Below are positions 1 through 5,414 of a stretch of 10,315 nt of DNA, piece by piece. Every line of letters begins with the position of its first letter. Position 1 is the stretch's first letter. The stretch covers positions 1 through 10,315 of the forward strand of contig NZ_JADEXF010000040.1 in the NCBI RefSeq assembly GCF_015207245.1, given 5' to 3'. The notes beneath the pieces are model-generated. The model saw only the letters and a program-made list of their open reading frames with translations. It was not told the DNA's origin and did no database searches. The position numbers and the translations under genes were made by a program. The stretch comes from Nostoc cf. edaphicum LEGE 07299 (GTDB taxonomy: Bacteria > Cyanobacteriota > Cyanobacteriia > Cyanobacteriales > Nostocaceae).

Positions 1-2
1 GA

Positions 3-245
3 CGGCATCCTTGGCGGGCGGCTCACATCCATTTCAAAGTCAGTGCCCCGGAATACACTGGGCTGACAACACAAATTTTTATTGCTGGCGATCCTCACCT
101 GGATTCAGATACAACCTTTGCAGTGCGATCGGCGATCGTTCAATTGCAAAAGCACGAAGCACTAGACGAACTCAAGGCACACAATCAAAGTAAACCGTTT
201 TACACGACTGAGTTTGATTTTGTGTTGAAACCCGCTACTCTCTAG
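3..245 (+). CDS. Intradiol ring-cleavage dioxygenase, C-terminal part (5' end outside window)
   Basis: The open frame running off the left edge ends at the TAG at 243-245 and gives about 80 residues. It opens with an RHPWRAAHIHF stretch. In catechol and hydroxyquinol 1,2-dioxygenases this region carries the two histidine ligands of the non-haem Fe(III); here they are the histidines at 24-26 and 30-32. It continues through LTTQIFIAGDPHLDSDTTFAVRS, the usual final beta-strand region of the family. Known role of the family: O2-dependent cleavage of a catechol-type ring between the two hydroxyls, giving a muconate-type diacid, in the cytoplasm. The two tyrosine ligands and the dimerisation helices lie upstream and cannot be checked. 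The frame starting at 11 is a shadow. Family call is firm from the HIH and GDP-x-LDSD motifs; exact substrate is unknown. Confidence 0.82.
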   Translation, partial: RHPWRAAHIHFKVSAPEYTGLTTQIFIAGDPHLDSDTTFAVRSAIVQLQKHEALDELKAHNQSKPFYTTEFDFVLKPATL

Positions 246-275
246 CCGAGAATCATCAAGCAATGGTTGCACATT

Positions 276-764
276 ATGTCTACACCATCAATCCAGAACA
301 ATCTGCTAATTGGCATTTGGAAGTTAATTTCTGCAACTGCCATTTACGCTGATGGAACGGTGACTCCAGACGTGTATGGAACTCATCCGGTTGGCTACAT
401 CACTTACACATCAGATGGTCACATGATGGTGATGTTTTCTAGGAGCGATCGCTCACCGCTGAGTCAGGAGGTCAGATCACCGCTGACTCCCCAGATGCAA
501 TCTTTACCCGTGGAAGAGCTTGCTCAAGCATTTACAACATTCAATGCTTACGCTGGAACTTATACGTTGAGTGGCAACACAGTAACTCACCAGATCAAAA
601 TTGCATCAATTCCTAATCGCGTTGGTACAACGTTAGTTCGCACCTTTACTCTTAATGAGAGCCGACTAACGCTCGTGACGCCGCCAGTCTTGAGTGATGG
701 TGTTGAAGCGGTTTTTGAGCTGGTGTGGGAACGCATTATAGCAAGGGGAGTTCGTTGTCGATAA
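276..764 (+). CDS. Lipocalin-like domain protein
   Basis: A 162-residue protein if started at ATG 276; a TTG at 267 would add three residues. The N-terminal G-x-W (IGIWKL, residues 12-17) is followed by HPVGYITYTSDGHMMVMF (about 37-54) and by a late TLNESRLTLVTPP...FELVWER block. These are the conserved parts of the small bacterial lipocalin-like family (the Lipocalin_5 type), whose members are predicted eight-strand beta barrels. They usually sit beside oxidoreductase or hydrolase genes and have no assigned reaction. The family normally ends at the LVWER motif, so the last residues (IIARGVRCR) are probably read-through into unrelated sequence, close to the GST relic that follows in the same frame after the stop. 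No signal peptide and no good Shine-Dalgarno site are visible. The gene follows the dioxygenase by 30 bases and may be cotranscribed with it. Confidence 0.8.
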   Translation: MSTPSIQNNLLIGIWKLISATAIYADGTVTPDVYGTHPVGYITYTSDGHMMVMFSRSDRSPLSQEVRSPLTPQMQSLPVEELAQAFTTFNAYAGTYTLSGNTVTHQIKIASIPNRVGTTLVRTFTLNESRLTLVTPPVLSDGVEAVFELVWERIIARGVRCR

Positions 765-1019
765 CGAAGTAGAGGCAAGTACGATCACTTTTCACTCACT
801 GAAAACGTCGCTATCCTCGGTTATCTCAACGGACGAAACTGGCTCACTGGCGAACGATCGATTGCCGCTCCCTACCTGTTCGTCATTCTGCGTTGGGCGA
901 TCAACACTCAGGTCGGACTACAAGGCTTTGAGAACCTGTCACGATTTGTAGACCGCATGAATCTCGATGCTGGTGTCCGTGCCGCGCTAGCTACCGAAGC
1001 AGAATTAAAGCCATCTTAG
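765..1019 (+). pseudogene. Glutathione S-transferase relic with its middle deleted
   Basis: No start codon, but an open frame from 765 to the TAG at 1017-1019 encodes two blocks recognisable as GST. The first, FSLTENVAILGYL (about 789-827), is the end of the thioredoxin-like N-domain (the usual LLTE-x-VAI-x-YL). The second, NWLTGERSIAAPYLFVILRWA (about 834-896), through VDRMNLDAGVRAALATEAELK, is the end of the helical C-domain. In full-length GSTs such as E. coli GstA these blocks are separated by roughly 95 residues, all missing here while the frame is kept. The second block has also lost one residue and the N-capping S/T-x-x-D aspartate of the fold motif. The first ~60 residues with the catalytic Ser/Cys/Tyr are absent. 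It cannot be a working transferase. The end runs into the NTF2-like relic. Confidence 0.75.
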
Positions 1020-1100
1020 AGGTGGCAAATGCAGCGATCGCGCTCAGGCAACAATGAAGGATTCTTGTCGTTCTGAACCGATGATACGCAATGGATGCTT
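1007..1100 (+). pseudogene. Partial duplicate of the NTF2/SnoaL-like gene
   Basis: This stretch aligns at the nucleotide level with the 5' part of the intact gene at 7620-7997 (7635-7727). It includes a 29-base exact match (1047-1075 against 7674-7702). A one-base length difference just after the shared GCGATCGC breaks the frame, and a TGC codon of the intact copy is TGA here (1073-1075). The copy fades after about 1100 and lacks the start codon and the last two thirds. It is fused to the end of the GST relic, whose TAG stop comes from this copy. A fragment, not a gene. Confidence 0.8.
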
Positions 1101-1204
1101 GCCCCATCTTTGAAGTCTGCTTAACGCAAAATTGTTAAGACGGTGCTCGATCTCTGCATAACAATTGTGATGCAACAGACAAAAACACATCATCAATTTA
1201 CAAC

Positions 1205-1208
1205 GGAG
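1205..1208 (+). promoter_or_regulatory. Shine-Dalgarno site deciding the hydrolase start
   Basis: GGAG nine bases ahead of ATG 1218 supports that codon over the upstream in-frame GTG at 1143. The 25 extra residues that the GTG would add resemble nothing in the hydrolase family. Confidence 0.6.
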
Positions 1209-1217
1209 AAACCTCTC

Positions 1218-2054
1218 ATGCCTTACATTACCGTTGGTCAAGAAAACTCTGCAACCATCGATCTCTACTACGAAGATCTTGGGACAGGACAACCGATTGT
1301 TCTGATTCATGGATTTCCATTGAACGGACATTCCTGGGAGAAGCAGGTTTTAGTTTTACTGAATGCAGGATATCGAGTAATTACCTACGATCGCCGAGGA
1401 TTTGGCAACTCCAGTCAGCCCTCATCTGGCTATGACTACGATACCTTCGCCGCCGATTTGAATACACTCATGACCAAGCTTGACTTGCAAAATACCGTGC
1501 TGGTCGGTTTCTCAATGGGAACAGGTGAAGTCACACGTTACCTTGGCAAATACGGCTCAGAACGGGTGCAGAAAGCCGTGCTGATGGCTCCCGTTCCACC
1601 GTTTCTGTTAAAGACAGACGACAATCCAGAGGGTGTTGATCAAAGCGTTTTCGATGGTATTATGAAAGCGATTGTTGATGATCGTCCAGCTTATTTCTCT
1701 GCCTTTTTCAAAGAGTTCTTCAATGTTGATGTATTGCTTGGCGACCGTATCAGCAATGAAGCGATTCAAGCCAGTTGGAATGTAGCAGCAGGGGCTTCTG
1801 CTAAAGGGACTTTGGACTGTGTACCCTCCTGGCTCACCGATTTCCGCGATGATCTGCCCCGCATTGATGTGCCAACTCTGATTATTCATGGAGATAGCGA
1901 TCGCATTCTGCCGCTTGAGTCCACCGCAGCAAGACTTCCAAAGCTGATTAAAAACAGTCAACTTGTTGTCATCCCTGGCGGGCCGCACGCCATCAACTGG
2001 ACTCACGCTGATCAGGTCAATCCCCTGTTACTGGACTTTCTTCAGCAGGAATAA
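1218..2054 (+). CDS. Alpha/beta hydrolase of the non-haem chloroperoxidase (perhydrolase) family
   Basis: 278 residues from ATG 1218, the usual length for bromoperoxidase-A2/chloroperoxidase-like hydrolases. The oxyanion region HGFP is at 31-34, the nucleophile elbow GFSMG places Ser99, HGDSDRILP places Asp228 and GGPHAINWTH places His257. This spacing matches the Ser-Asp-His triad known for the bromoperoxidase A2 type. Such enzymes are cofactor-free esterases or perhydrolases: with acetate and H2O2 they form peracid, which is the basis of the old haloperoxidase name; the natural substrate is usually unknown. The loop FLLKTDDNPEGVDQSVFDGI (129-148) is the typical start of the cap domain. No signal peptide, so it is cytoplasmic. 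It stands alone, with 106 bases to the pirin gene. The family is certain; the substrate is not. Confidence 0.93.
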   Translation: MPYITVGQENSATIDLYYEDLGTGQPIVLIHGFPLNGHSWEKQVLVLLNAGYRVITYDRRGFGNSSQPSSGYDYDTFAADLNTLMTKLDLQNTVLVGFSMGTGEVTRYLGKYGSERVQKAVLMAPVPPFLLKTDDNPEGVDQSVFDGIMKAIVDDRPAYFSAFFKEFFNVDVLLGDRISNEAIQASWNVAAGASAKGTLDCVPSWLTDFRDDLPRIDVPTLIIHGDSDRILPLESTAARLPKLIKNSQLVVIPGGPHAINWTHADQVNPLLLDFLQQE

Positions 2055-2083
2055 TCAGCGATCTACTGCATTTCTGGCTTGCG

Positions 2084-2120
2084 AAAAAACTCTGTGATTC
2101 ACCCCGTTGAGTCAGGCTCA
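2084..2120 (+). repeat. 37-bp repeat, copy 1, ahead of the pirin gene
   Basis: Matches 3554-3590 at 35 of 37 positions (differences at 2092 and 2117). It contains TGATTCACCCCGTTGAGTCA and ends in a near-palindrome at 2108-2120 (TGAGTC-A-GGCTCA; the other copy is a perfect palindrome). It lies 40 bases before ATG 2161. The other copy is read in frame at the end of a rubredoxin fragment. Here the same reading (KKLCDSPR then TGA) is visible, but nothing further upstream resembles rubredoxin. Confidence 0.8.
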
Positions 2121-2160
2121 AATGATACACATATTTGTCTAGTTCTGAAGAGGCAATTCT

Positions 2161-3054
2161 ATGACTGTCCCCACTCAAACGTCTCGAACCGTTGCCGGAG
2201 TAATCAACAGCGTTGAAACACTCGAAGGGGCCGGATTTCTTGTACGTCGGCCCTTTCCCAAAAGTAGCTTCTCTGAATTTGACCCGTTTCTCCTCCTCGA
2301 CGAGTTGGGTCCGATTAATCTAAAGCCGGATCAGGCAAAAGGTGCACCCGATCATCCGCACCGGGGCTTTGAAATCGTCAGCTATGTCTTGGATGGACGG
2401 TTAGAGCACAAAGATTCTGCGGGGCACGCCGGGCTACTAAATCCGGGTGACGTCCAGTGGATGACAGCAGGTGCCGGGGTCGTGCATTCCGAGATGCCGG
2501 AGTCAATGTTTACCCAAACTGGTGGACGGCTCCACGGCATTCAACTATGGGTCAATCTGCCACAACGAGACAAAATGATGCCGCCCCGCTATCAGGAAAT
2601 TCCAGCGGCTCACATTCCGGTAGCTCAAACCGAAGATGGGTCTGTGACGGTGCGGGTGATTGCGGGAGAAGCGTTAGGGGCAAAAGCCGTAATTCAGACG
2701 CGCACGCCGATAATTTACCTCCACTTCACACTGCAACCAGGGGCAACGATGATCCAGCCTGTACCAGAAGAGTACAACGCCTTTGTCTATGTACTGGAGG
2801 GGTCTGGGTTGTTTGGGACAGAGCCAGCACCTGGTGATGATGGGCAGATGGTGCTCTTTTCTCAAGATGGAGAAGATGTAGTGATCTCCAACCCTGCTGA
2901 TGCTCAGCGTCCTTTAGATCTTCTGCTGATTGCAGGTGTACCCCTTAACGAACCAGTCGTACGCTACGGTCCATTTGTCATGAACACTGAAGCTGAAATC
3001 ACCCAGGCGATCAACGACTACCAAGAAGGAAGGATGGGACAGATTTATGCTTAA
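2161..3054 (+). CDS. Pirin family protein (bicupin)
   Basis: 297 residues with a GAAGAGG Shine-Dalgarno at 2147-2153, seven bases ahead of ATG 2161. The N-terminal cupin has the pirin signature RPFP...FDPFLLLDELGP (30-51), then DHPHRGFE and GAGVVHSEMP. His65, His67, His109 and Glu111 correspond to the single metal site (Fe, or another divalent metal) of known pirins. The C-terminal pirin domain runs from about 170 to 290. Bacterial pirins include quercetin 2,3-dioxygenases (YhhW type), redox-sensing interaction partners and proteins of unknown role; the sequence does not separate these. The gene overlaps the next ORF by eight bases (ATG inside the last codons), so the two are probably translationally coupled. 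Copy 1 of the 37-bp repeat lies just upstream. Confidence 0.95.
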   Translation: MTVPTQTSRTVAGVINSVETLEGAGFLVRRPFPKSSFSEFDPFLLLDELGPINLKPDQAKGAPDHPHRGFEIVSYVLDGRLEHKDSAGHAGLLNPGDVQWMTAGAGVVHSEMPESMFTQTGGRLHGIQLWVNLPQRDKMMPPRYQEIPAAHIPVAQTEDGSVTVRVIAGEALGAKAVIQTRTPIIYLHFTLQPGATMIQPVPEEYNAFVYVLEGSGLFGTEPAPGDDGQMVLFSQDGEDVVISNPADAQRPLDLLLIAGVPLNEPVVRYGPFVMNTEAEITQAINDYQEGRMGQIYA

Positions 3055-3460
3055 CAAATTTCAAGATTGGACTAGTCAACATCAACGCTTGAGTGAGATA
3101 CGAATCAAACTACTGCATCTGCACAAGCTTTTACTAGAGACTGAGCGTCTTACCTATGAGCAAGTTCGAGGGCAAGTTTCTAGAGGTGAATTGCTACAAC
3201 TGGTGATTAGTCATAAGCAGTTTGCCTGGTTGCATCGACTCTCAGAATTGATTATCCAAATCGATGAGTTGCGTCATGCCGATGAACCTGTTACATCAGA
3301 GGCAATTGAAGCGATTGACAGTGACATTCGGACACTGCTCAGCCCCGACGAATCGGGCGATGAGTTTGCCATGAAGTATAACACGGCGCTTCAACGCCAC
3401 CCCGATGTCGTGTTAGCTCATGCAGATGTCATGATGTTGCTGACCTCTGACAGTATTTAA
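3047..3460 (+). CDS. Small uncharacterised helical protein coupled to pirin
   Basis: 137 residues starting at the ATG overlapping the pirin stop. Nearly all predicted helix: an amphipathic N-terminal stretch (LSEIRIKLLHLHKLLLETERLTYEQV, about 15-40), a conserved-looking GELLQLVISHKQFAWLHRLSELIIQIDEL core (about 47-75), an acidic linker, and a C-terminal TALQRHPDVVLAHADVMMLL helix (about 113-132). No membrane segment, signal peptide, Cys pair or known catalytic motif. From memory, proteins with the same GELLQLV...FAWLR.LSELIV.IDE and HPDVVLAHA pattern occur as uncharacterised conserved proteins in proteobacteria and cyanobacteria; I cannot name a Pfam family. The overlap suggests it works with pirin or with the same substrate, which is inference. 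Length and motifs look complete. Confidence 0.82.
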   Translation: MLNKFQDWTSQHQRLSEIRIKLLHLHKLLLETERLTYEQVRGQVSRGELLQLVISHKQFAWLHRLSELIIQIDELRHADEPVTSEAIEAIDSDIRTLLSPDESGDEFAMKYNTALQRHPDVVLAHADVMMLLTSDSI

Positions 3461-3469
3461 CCCGCTTAA

Positions 3470-3580
3470 CCACAGTCTGGAATTGCTTCGGGAACAGCTT
3501 TTGAGGATCTGCCGGAAGATTGGTTATGTCCAGTCTGTGGCGCGAAGAATGTAAAAAAACTGTGTGATTCACCCCGTTGA
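3470..3580 (+). pseudogene. Rubredoxin relic, C-terminal half only
   Basis: After a stop at 3467-3469, an open frame of 36 residues reads [21 protein letters not shown] (from 3479), the second half of a classical rubredoxin with its second Cys-x-x-Cys iron-binding pair. It then runs [12 protein letters not shown] to the TGA at 3578-3580. The N-terminal half (normally a short YVC-x-x-CGY-x-YDP segment) is absent, and no start codon is present. A lone CPVCG cannot build the Fe(Cys)4 site, so it is not a working electron carrier. The last part of the frame is the 37-bp repeat that also precedes pirin. Confidence 0.75.
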
Positions 3581-3590
3581 GTCAGACTCA
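3554..3590 (+). repeat. 37-bp repeat, copy 2, ahead of the cysteine hydrolase
   Basis: 35 of 37 bases match 2084-2120. It ends in the perfect 13-bp palindrome TGAGTCAGACTCA (3578-3590), which overlaps the stop codon of the rubredoxin relic, 49 bases before ATG 3640. It is followed at once by a small hairpin CACGC-TAGG-GCGTG (3591-3604). It may be a shared operator or simply a duplicated scrap of DNA. Confidence 0.8.
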
Positions 3591-3639
3591 CACGCTAGGG
3601 CGTGTCTGAAAAGTAAACATTGAATGGAGACTTATAGCG

Positions 3640-4305
3640 ATGTCTAAAAATCCAAAAATCGGCTTAGAAGGACTGCTTCGTCCAGAAGATAGCATCCTGG
3701 TACTAATTGACCACCAGCCCTATCAGTTCACCAACTTGAACAGCCATGAACCTACGATAATCATTAACAATGTTATTGGTCTTGCCAAATCGGCAAAGGT
3801 GTTTAACGTACCCACAATTCTGACCACAGTCATTGAAGAAAGAGGGGGTTACATCATTAAGGGACTACAGGATGTTTTTCCTGATCAAAAACCGATCAAC
3901 CGGACTTTCATTAATACCTGGGAAGATCCAAACGTTACAGATGTAGTGAAGAAAAGTGGTCGCAAGCAACTTATACTCGCTGCGCTTTACACCGAGATAT
4001 GTCTTGCAATGCCAGCAATTCAGGCACTGGGTGAGGGTTATGAAGTATTTATCGTTACCGATGCTTCGGGCGGTGTTACTGCGGAAGCTCATGACATGGC
4101 TGTTCGCCGTATGGTTCAGGCTGGCGCAGTTCCAATCAACTGGATGGCTGTACTTGCTGAATGGCAGCGTGACTGGGCACGCGCAGAAACATCTGCGGGT
4201 GTATCAGATATTACTCTTGAGCATGGCGGTGCTAGTGCGGTGGCCCTTGCCTGGGAACTTCAGCTTCTTGCAACAACCCCTCCAGTGACCTCAGGTGGAC
4301 ACTAA
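3640..4305 (+). CDS. Isochorismatase-superfamily cysteine hydrolase (YcaC-like)
   Basis: 221 residues; GGAG at 3626-3629 is ten bases before ATG 3640. The N-terminal LRPEDSILVLIDHQPYQF supplies the conserved Asp24. NRTFINTWEDP (87-97) and GRKQLILAALYTEICLAMPA (107-126) supply the nucleophile Cys121. VTDASGGVTAEAHDMAVRRMVQAGAVPINWMAVLAEWQRDW (139-179) is the usual YcaC-type C-terminal block. These are cytoplasmic, often octameric cysteine hydrolases of the isochorismatase fold. Most YcaC-like members have no proven substrate; amides of small acids are the usual guess. The last 35 residues after RDWARAET are less conserved and Gly/Ala rich. Copy 2 of the 37-bp repeat and an AraC relic flank the gene, so it may once have been AraC controlled (inference). 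Confidence 0.9.
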   Translation: MSKNPKIGLEGLLRPEDSILVLIDHQPYQFTNLNSHEPTIIINNVIGLAKSAKVFNVPTILTTVIEERGGYIIKGLQDVFPDQKPINRTFINTWEDPNVTDVVKKSGRKQLILAALYTEICLAMPAIQALGEGYEVFIVTDASGGVTAEAHDMAVRRMVQAGAVPINWMAVLAEWQRDWARAETSAGVSDITLEHGGASAVALAWELQLLATTPPVTSGGH

Positions 4306-4351
4306 TACTTGAGGTTTCCTCTACGGAAGCAACAAGTAAAATAGGAGACAG

Positions 4352-4669
4352 CATTTTGAAAAAGATAAAATACTGTCTCTGTCTCAAGCGTTATTGATTC
4401 ATCTGTTGCGCCACTATTCTTAGGTCGTACAAATTATCATGCCTGAGAATAGAAGCTTAACTTACAGCTAATTGCAGCAGGCGATCGATTACATTCATGC
4501 TCATCTGAATCGTGATTTATCCTTAGCCAAACTGGCAAGTGTAGTTAACATCAGCCCGACTTACTTTGCAAGTTTGTTTAAGCGAACGATGGGGATTTCG
4601 CCCCATCAGTACGTAATTCAACGGCGCGTGGAACAGGCAAATTTCTCCTCCAAAATTTACAGATTTTGA
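4352..4669 (+). pseudogene. AraC-family transcriptional regulator, dead and truncated
   Basis: One continuous reading frame shows AraC-type sequence interrupted by stops. LSQALLIHLLRHYS (4379-4420) is the end of the sensor domain and precedes TAG 4421. NRSLTYS (4448-4468) precedes TAA 4469. Then LQQAIDYIHAHLNRDLSLAKLASVVNISPTYFASLFKRTMGISPHQYVIQRRVEQA (4472-4639) is the first helix-turn-helix of the DNA-binding domain plus the linker helix. The second helix-turn-helix (the IADIAL..CGF..QSHF..FK region) is missing, replaced by a short unrelated tail ending at TGA 4667-4669. Most of the sensor domain is also gone. The TTG-started ORF from 4472 encodes only one HTH and is unlikely to act as a regulator. 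It lies between the cysteine hydrolase and the cupin, so the cluster probably lost its local activator. Confidence 0.82.
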
Positions 4670-4704
4670 ACTTGATCCGATTGTGTAATTGCAAGCCTAA
4701 ACTT

Positions 4705-5073
4705 ATGCTGATCCAAAAACTAAACGACTGTGAAGAAATGATCGCTGGAGATGGAACTGTTCTGCGCGAATTGCTTCATCCTGACAAACAAGATATCAAC
4801 TTGCGTTACAGTTTGGCGTATGCGATCTTGCCTGTTGGCAAAACTTCGATTCCCCATTCTCTAAAGACTTCTGAGGTTTATTACATCATTAGCGGTGTTG
4901 GCGAAATGTCGATCGATAGCGAAGTTCGTCACATTGAACCAGGCGATACGGTTTACATTCCTCCAAATGCAATCCAGTTCCTTCACAACTACGGCGACGA
5001 ACCCATTGTTTTCGTTTGTCTAGTTGATCCAGCTTGGCGCAAAGAAGACGAAACGATTTATGCACCAGTCTGA
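4705..5073 (+). CDS. Small single-domain cupin protein
   Basis: 122 residues from ATG 4705 (MLIQKLNDCEEMIAGDGTVLRELLHP, a start typical of this family; the in-frame TTG at 4666 would add residues that belong to the AraC relic's tail region). Cupin motif 1 is represented by PHSLKTSEVYYIISGVGEM (50-68). It has one histidine (51) and Glu57, and a leucine where many cupins have the second histidine. Motif 2 is PGDTVYIPPNAIQFLHNYG (79-97) with His94. The C-terminal LVDPAWRKEDE tail (107-117) is characteristic of the group. With a reduced ligand set, metal binding is uncertain. Function unknown: members may bind or isomerise small ligands. No clear Shine-Dalgarno site; it may be read from a promoter inside the AraC relic. 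Confidence 0.88.
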   Translation: MLIQKLNDCEEMIAGDGTVLRELLHPDKQDINLRYSLAYAILPVGKTSIPHSLKTSEVYYIISGVGEMSIDSEVRHIEPGDTVYIPPNAIQFLHNYGDEPIVFVCLVDPAWRKEDETIYAPV

Positions 5074-5171
5074 TTCATGCAAATCTCACTGCTAGGGATG
5101 ATTGATCACGATCTTAGGAAACCCAGCCATCGTTTTCAGTCAATGTTCATTGAAACTCTCTAGGAGCCATC

Positions 5172-5270
5172 ATGAGTACTGCTGTAGTGAATGGCGCGTC
5201 CCATGTTGTGATGGTTGCCCATGCAGATGCTGTTGCCAAGCTCATCGATTGTGCTGCAACCGCGCTATAG
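5172..5270 (+). pseudogene. Alpha/beta hydrolase C-terminal scrap
   Basis: A 32-codon ORF with a good Shine-Dalgarno (AGGAG at 5162-5166) and ATG 5172. It reads MSTAVVNGASHVVMVAHADAVAKLIDCAATAL and then TAG. The GASHVVMVAHADAVAKLI part matches the end of the alpha/beta hydrolase fold, with the catalytic-His loop followed by the last helix (compare SHEVMFSNPVGLAEKMI in the hydrolase at 5415-6156), but it comes from a different family member. It looks as if the leader and first codons of one gene were joined to the last ~28 codons of a hydrolase by deletion of everything between. It might still be translated, but without fold or nucleophile it has no hydrolase function. Confidence 0.6.
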
Positions 5271-5283
5271 ACGAGGCATAAAC

Positions 5284-5343
5284 GCATCTGGCTACATCAC
5301 TGGACAATCCTTAGTGATCGATGGCGGATACACAGCGAACTGA
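5284..5343 (+). pseudogene. SDR C-terminal scrap, partial duplicate of the SDR at 8283-9038
   Basis: ASGYITGQSLVIDGGYTAN followed by TGA (5341-5343) is the classical end of a short-chain dehydrogenase. The 54 bases from 5290 match the last 54 bases of the intact SDR at 46 positions, mostly third-base changes, and the stop codon aligns. Nothing of the Rossmann fold precedes it. A paralogous SDR apparently once stood here. Confidence 0.75.
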
Positions 5344-5402
5344 CCCATTTCAAGAGAGAACAAGAGAGAACAGACGAGCTTGATTTTCTGATCACATCTA
5401 CA

Positions 5403-5408
5403 AGGAGG
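5403..5408 (+). promoter_or_regulatory. Strong Shine-Dalgarno site of the broken hydrolase
   Basis: AGGAGG six bases before ATG 5415 fixes this start. Upstream at 5351-5370 is a perfect 10-bp tandem repeat (CAAGAGAGAA twice) of unknown meaning. Confidence 0.6.
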
Positions 5409-5414
5409 GATTCT

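Noticed and set aside
11..193. 60-residue ORF at the left edge
   Set aside because: The dioxygenase reading in another frame has the clear HIH and GDP motifs and continues to 245.
587..778. Minus-strand ORFs opposite the lipocalin, hydrolase, cysteine hydrolase, SDR and other genes
   Set aside because: They are antisense to convincing genes, show no family motifs and have no ribosome-binding sites; treated as shadows.
1143..1217. Upstream GTG start for the chloroperoxidase-like hydrolase
   Set aside because: The extra residues do not fit the family and the Shine-Dalgarno supports ATG 1218.
4472..4669. A stand-alone small HTH protein
   Set aside because: The frame continues upstream with AraC sequence through stops, starts at a TTG without a ribosome site, and lacks the second HTH, so it is decay rather than a designed mini-regulator.
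3640..5073. A new defence or toxin-antitoxin system
   Set aside because: The genes are ordinary small-molecule enzyme and cupin families; no nuclease, NTPase, toxin or sensor domains are present.
5351..5370. CAAGAGAGAA tandem pair as a CRISPR-like or iteron array
   Set aside because: Only two 10-bp units with no spacers and no partner genes; a chance or slippage duplication.
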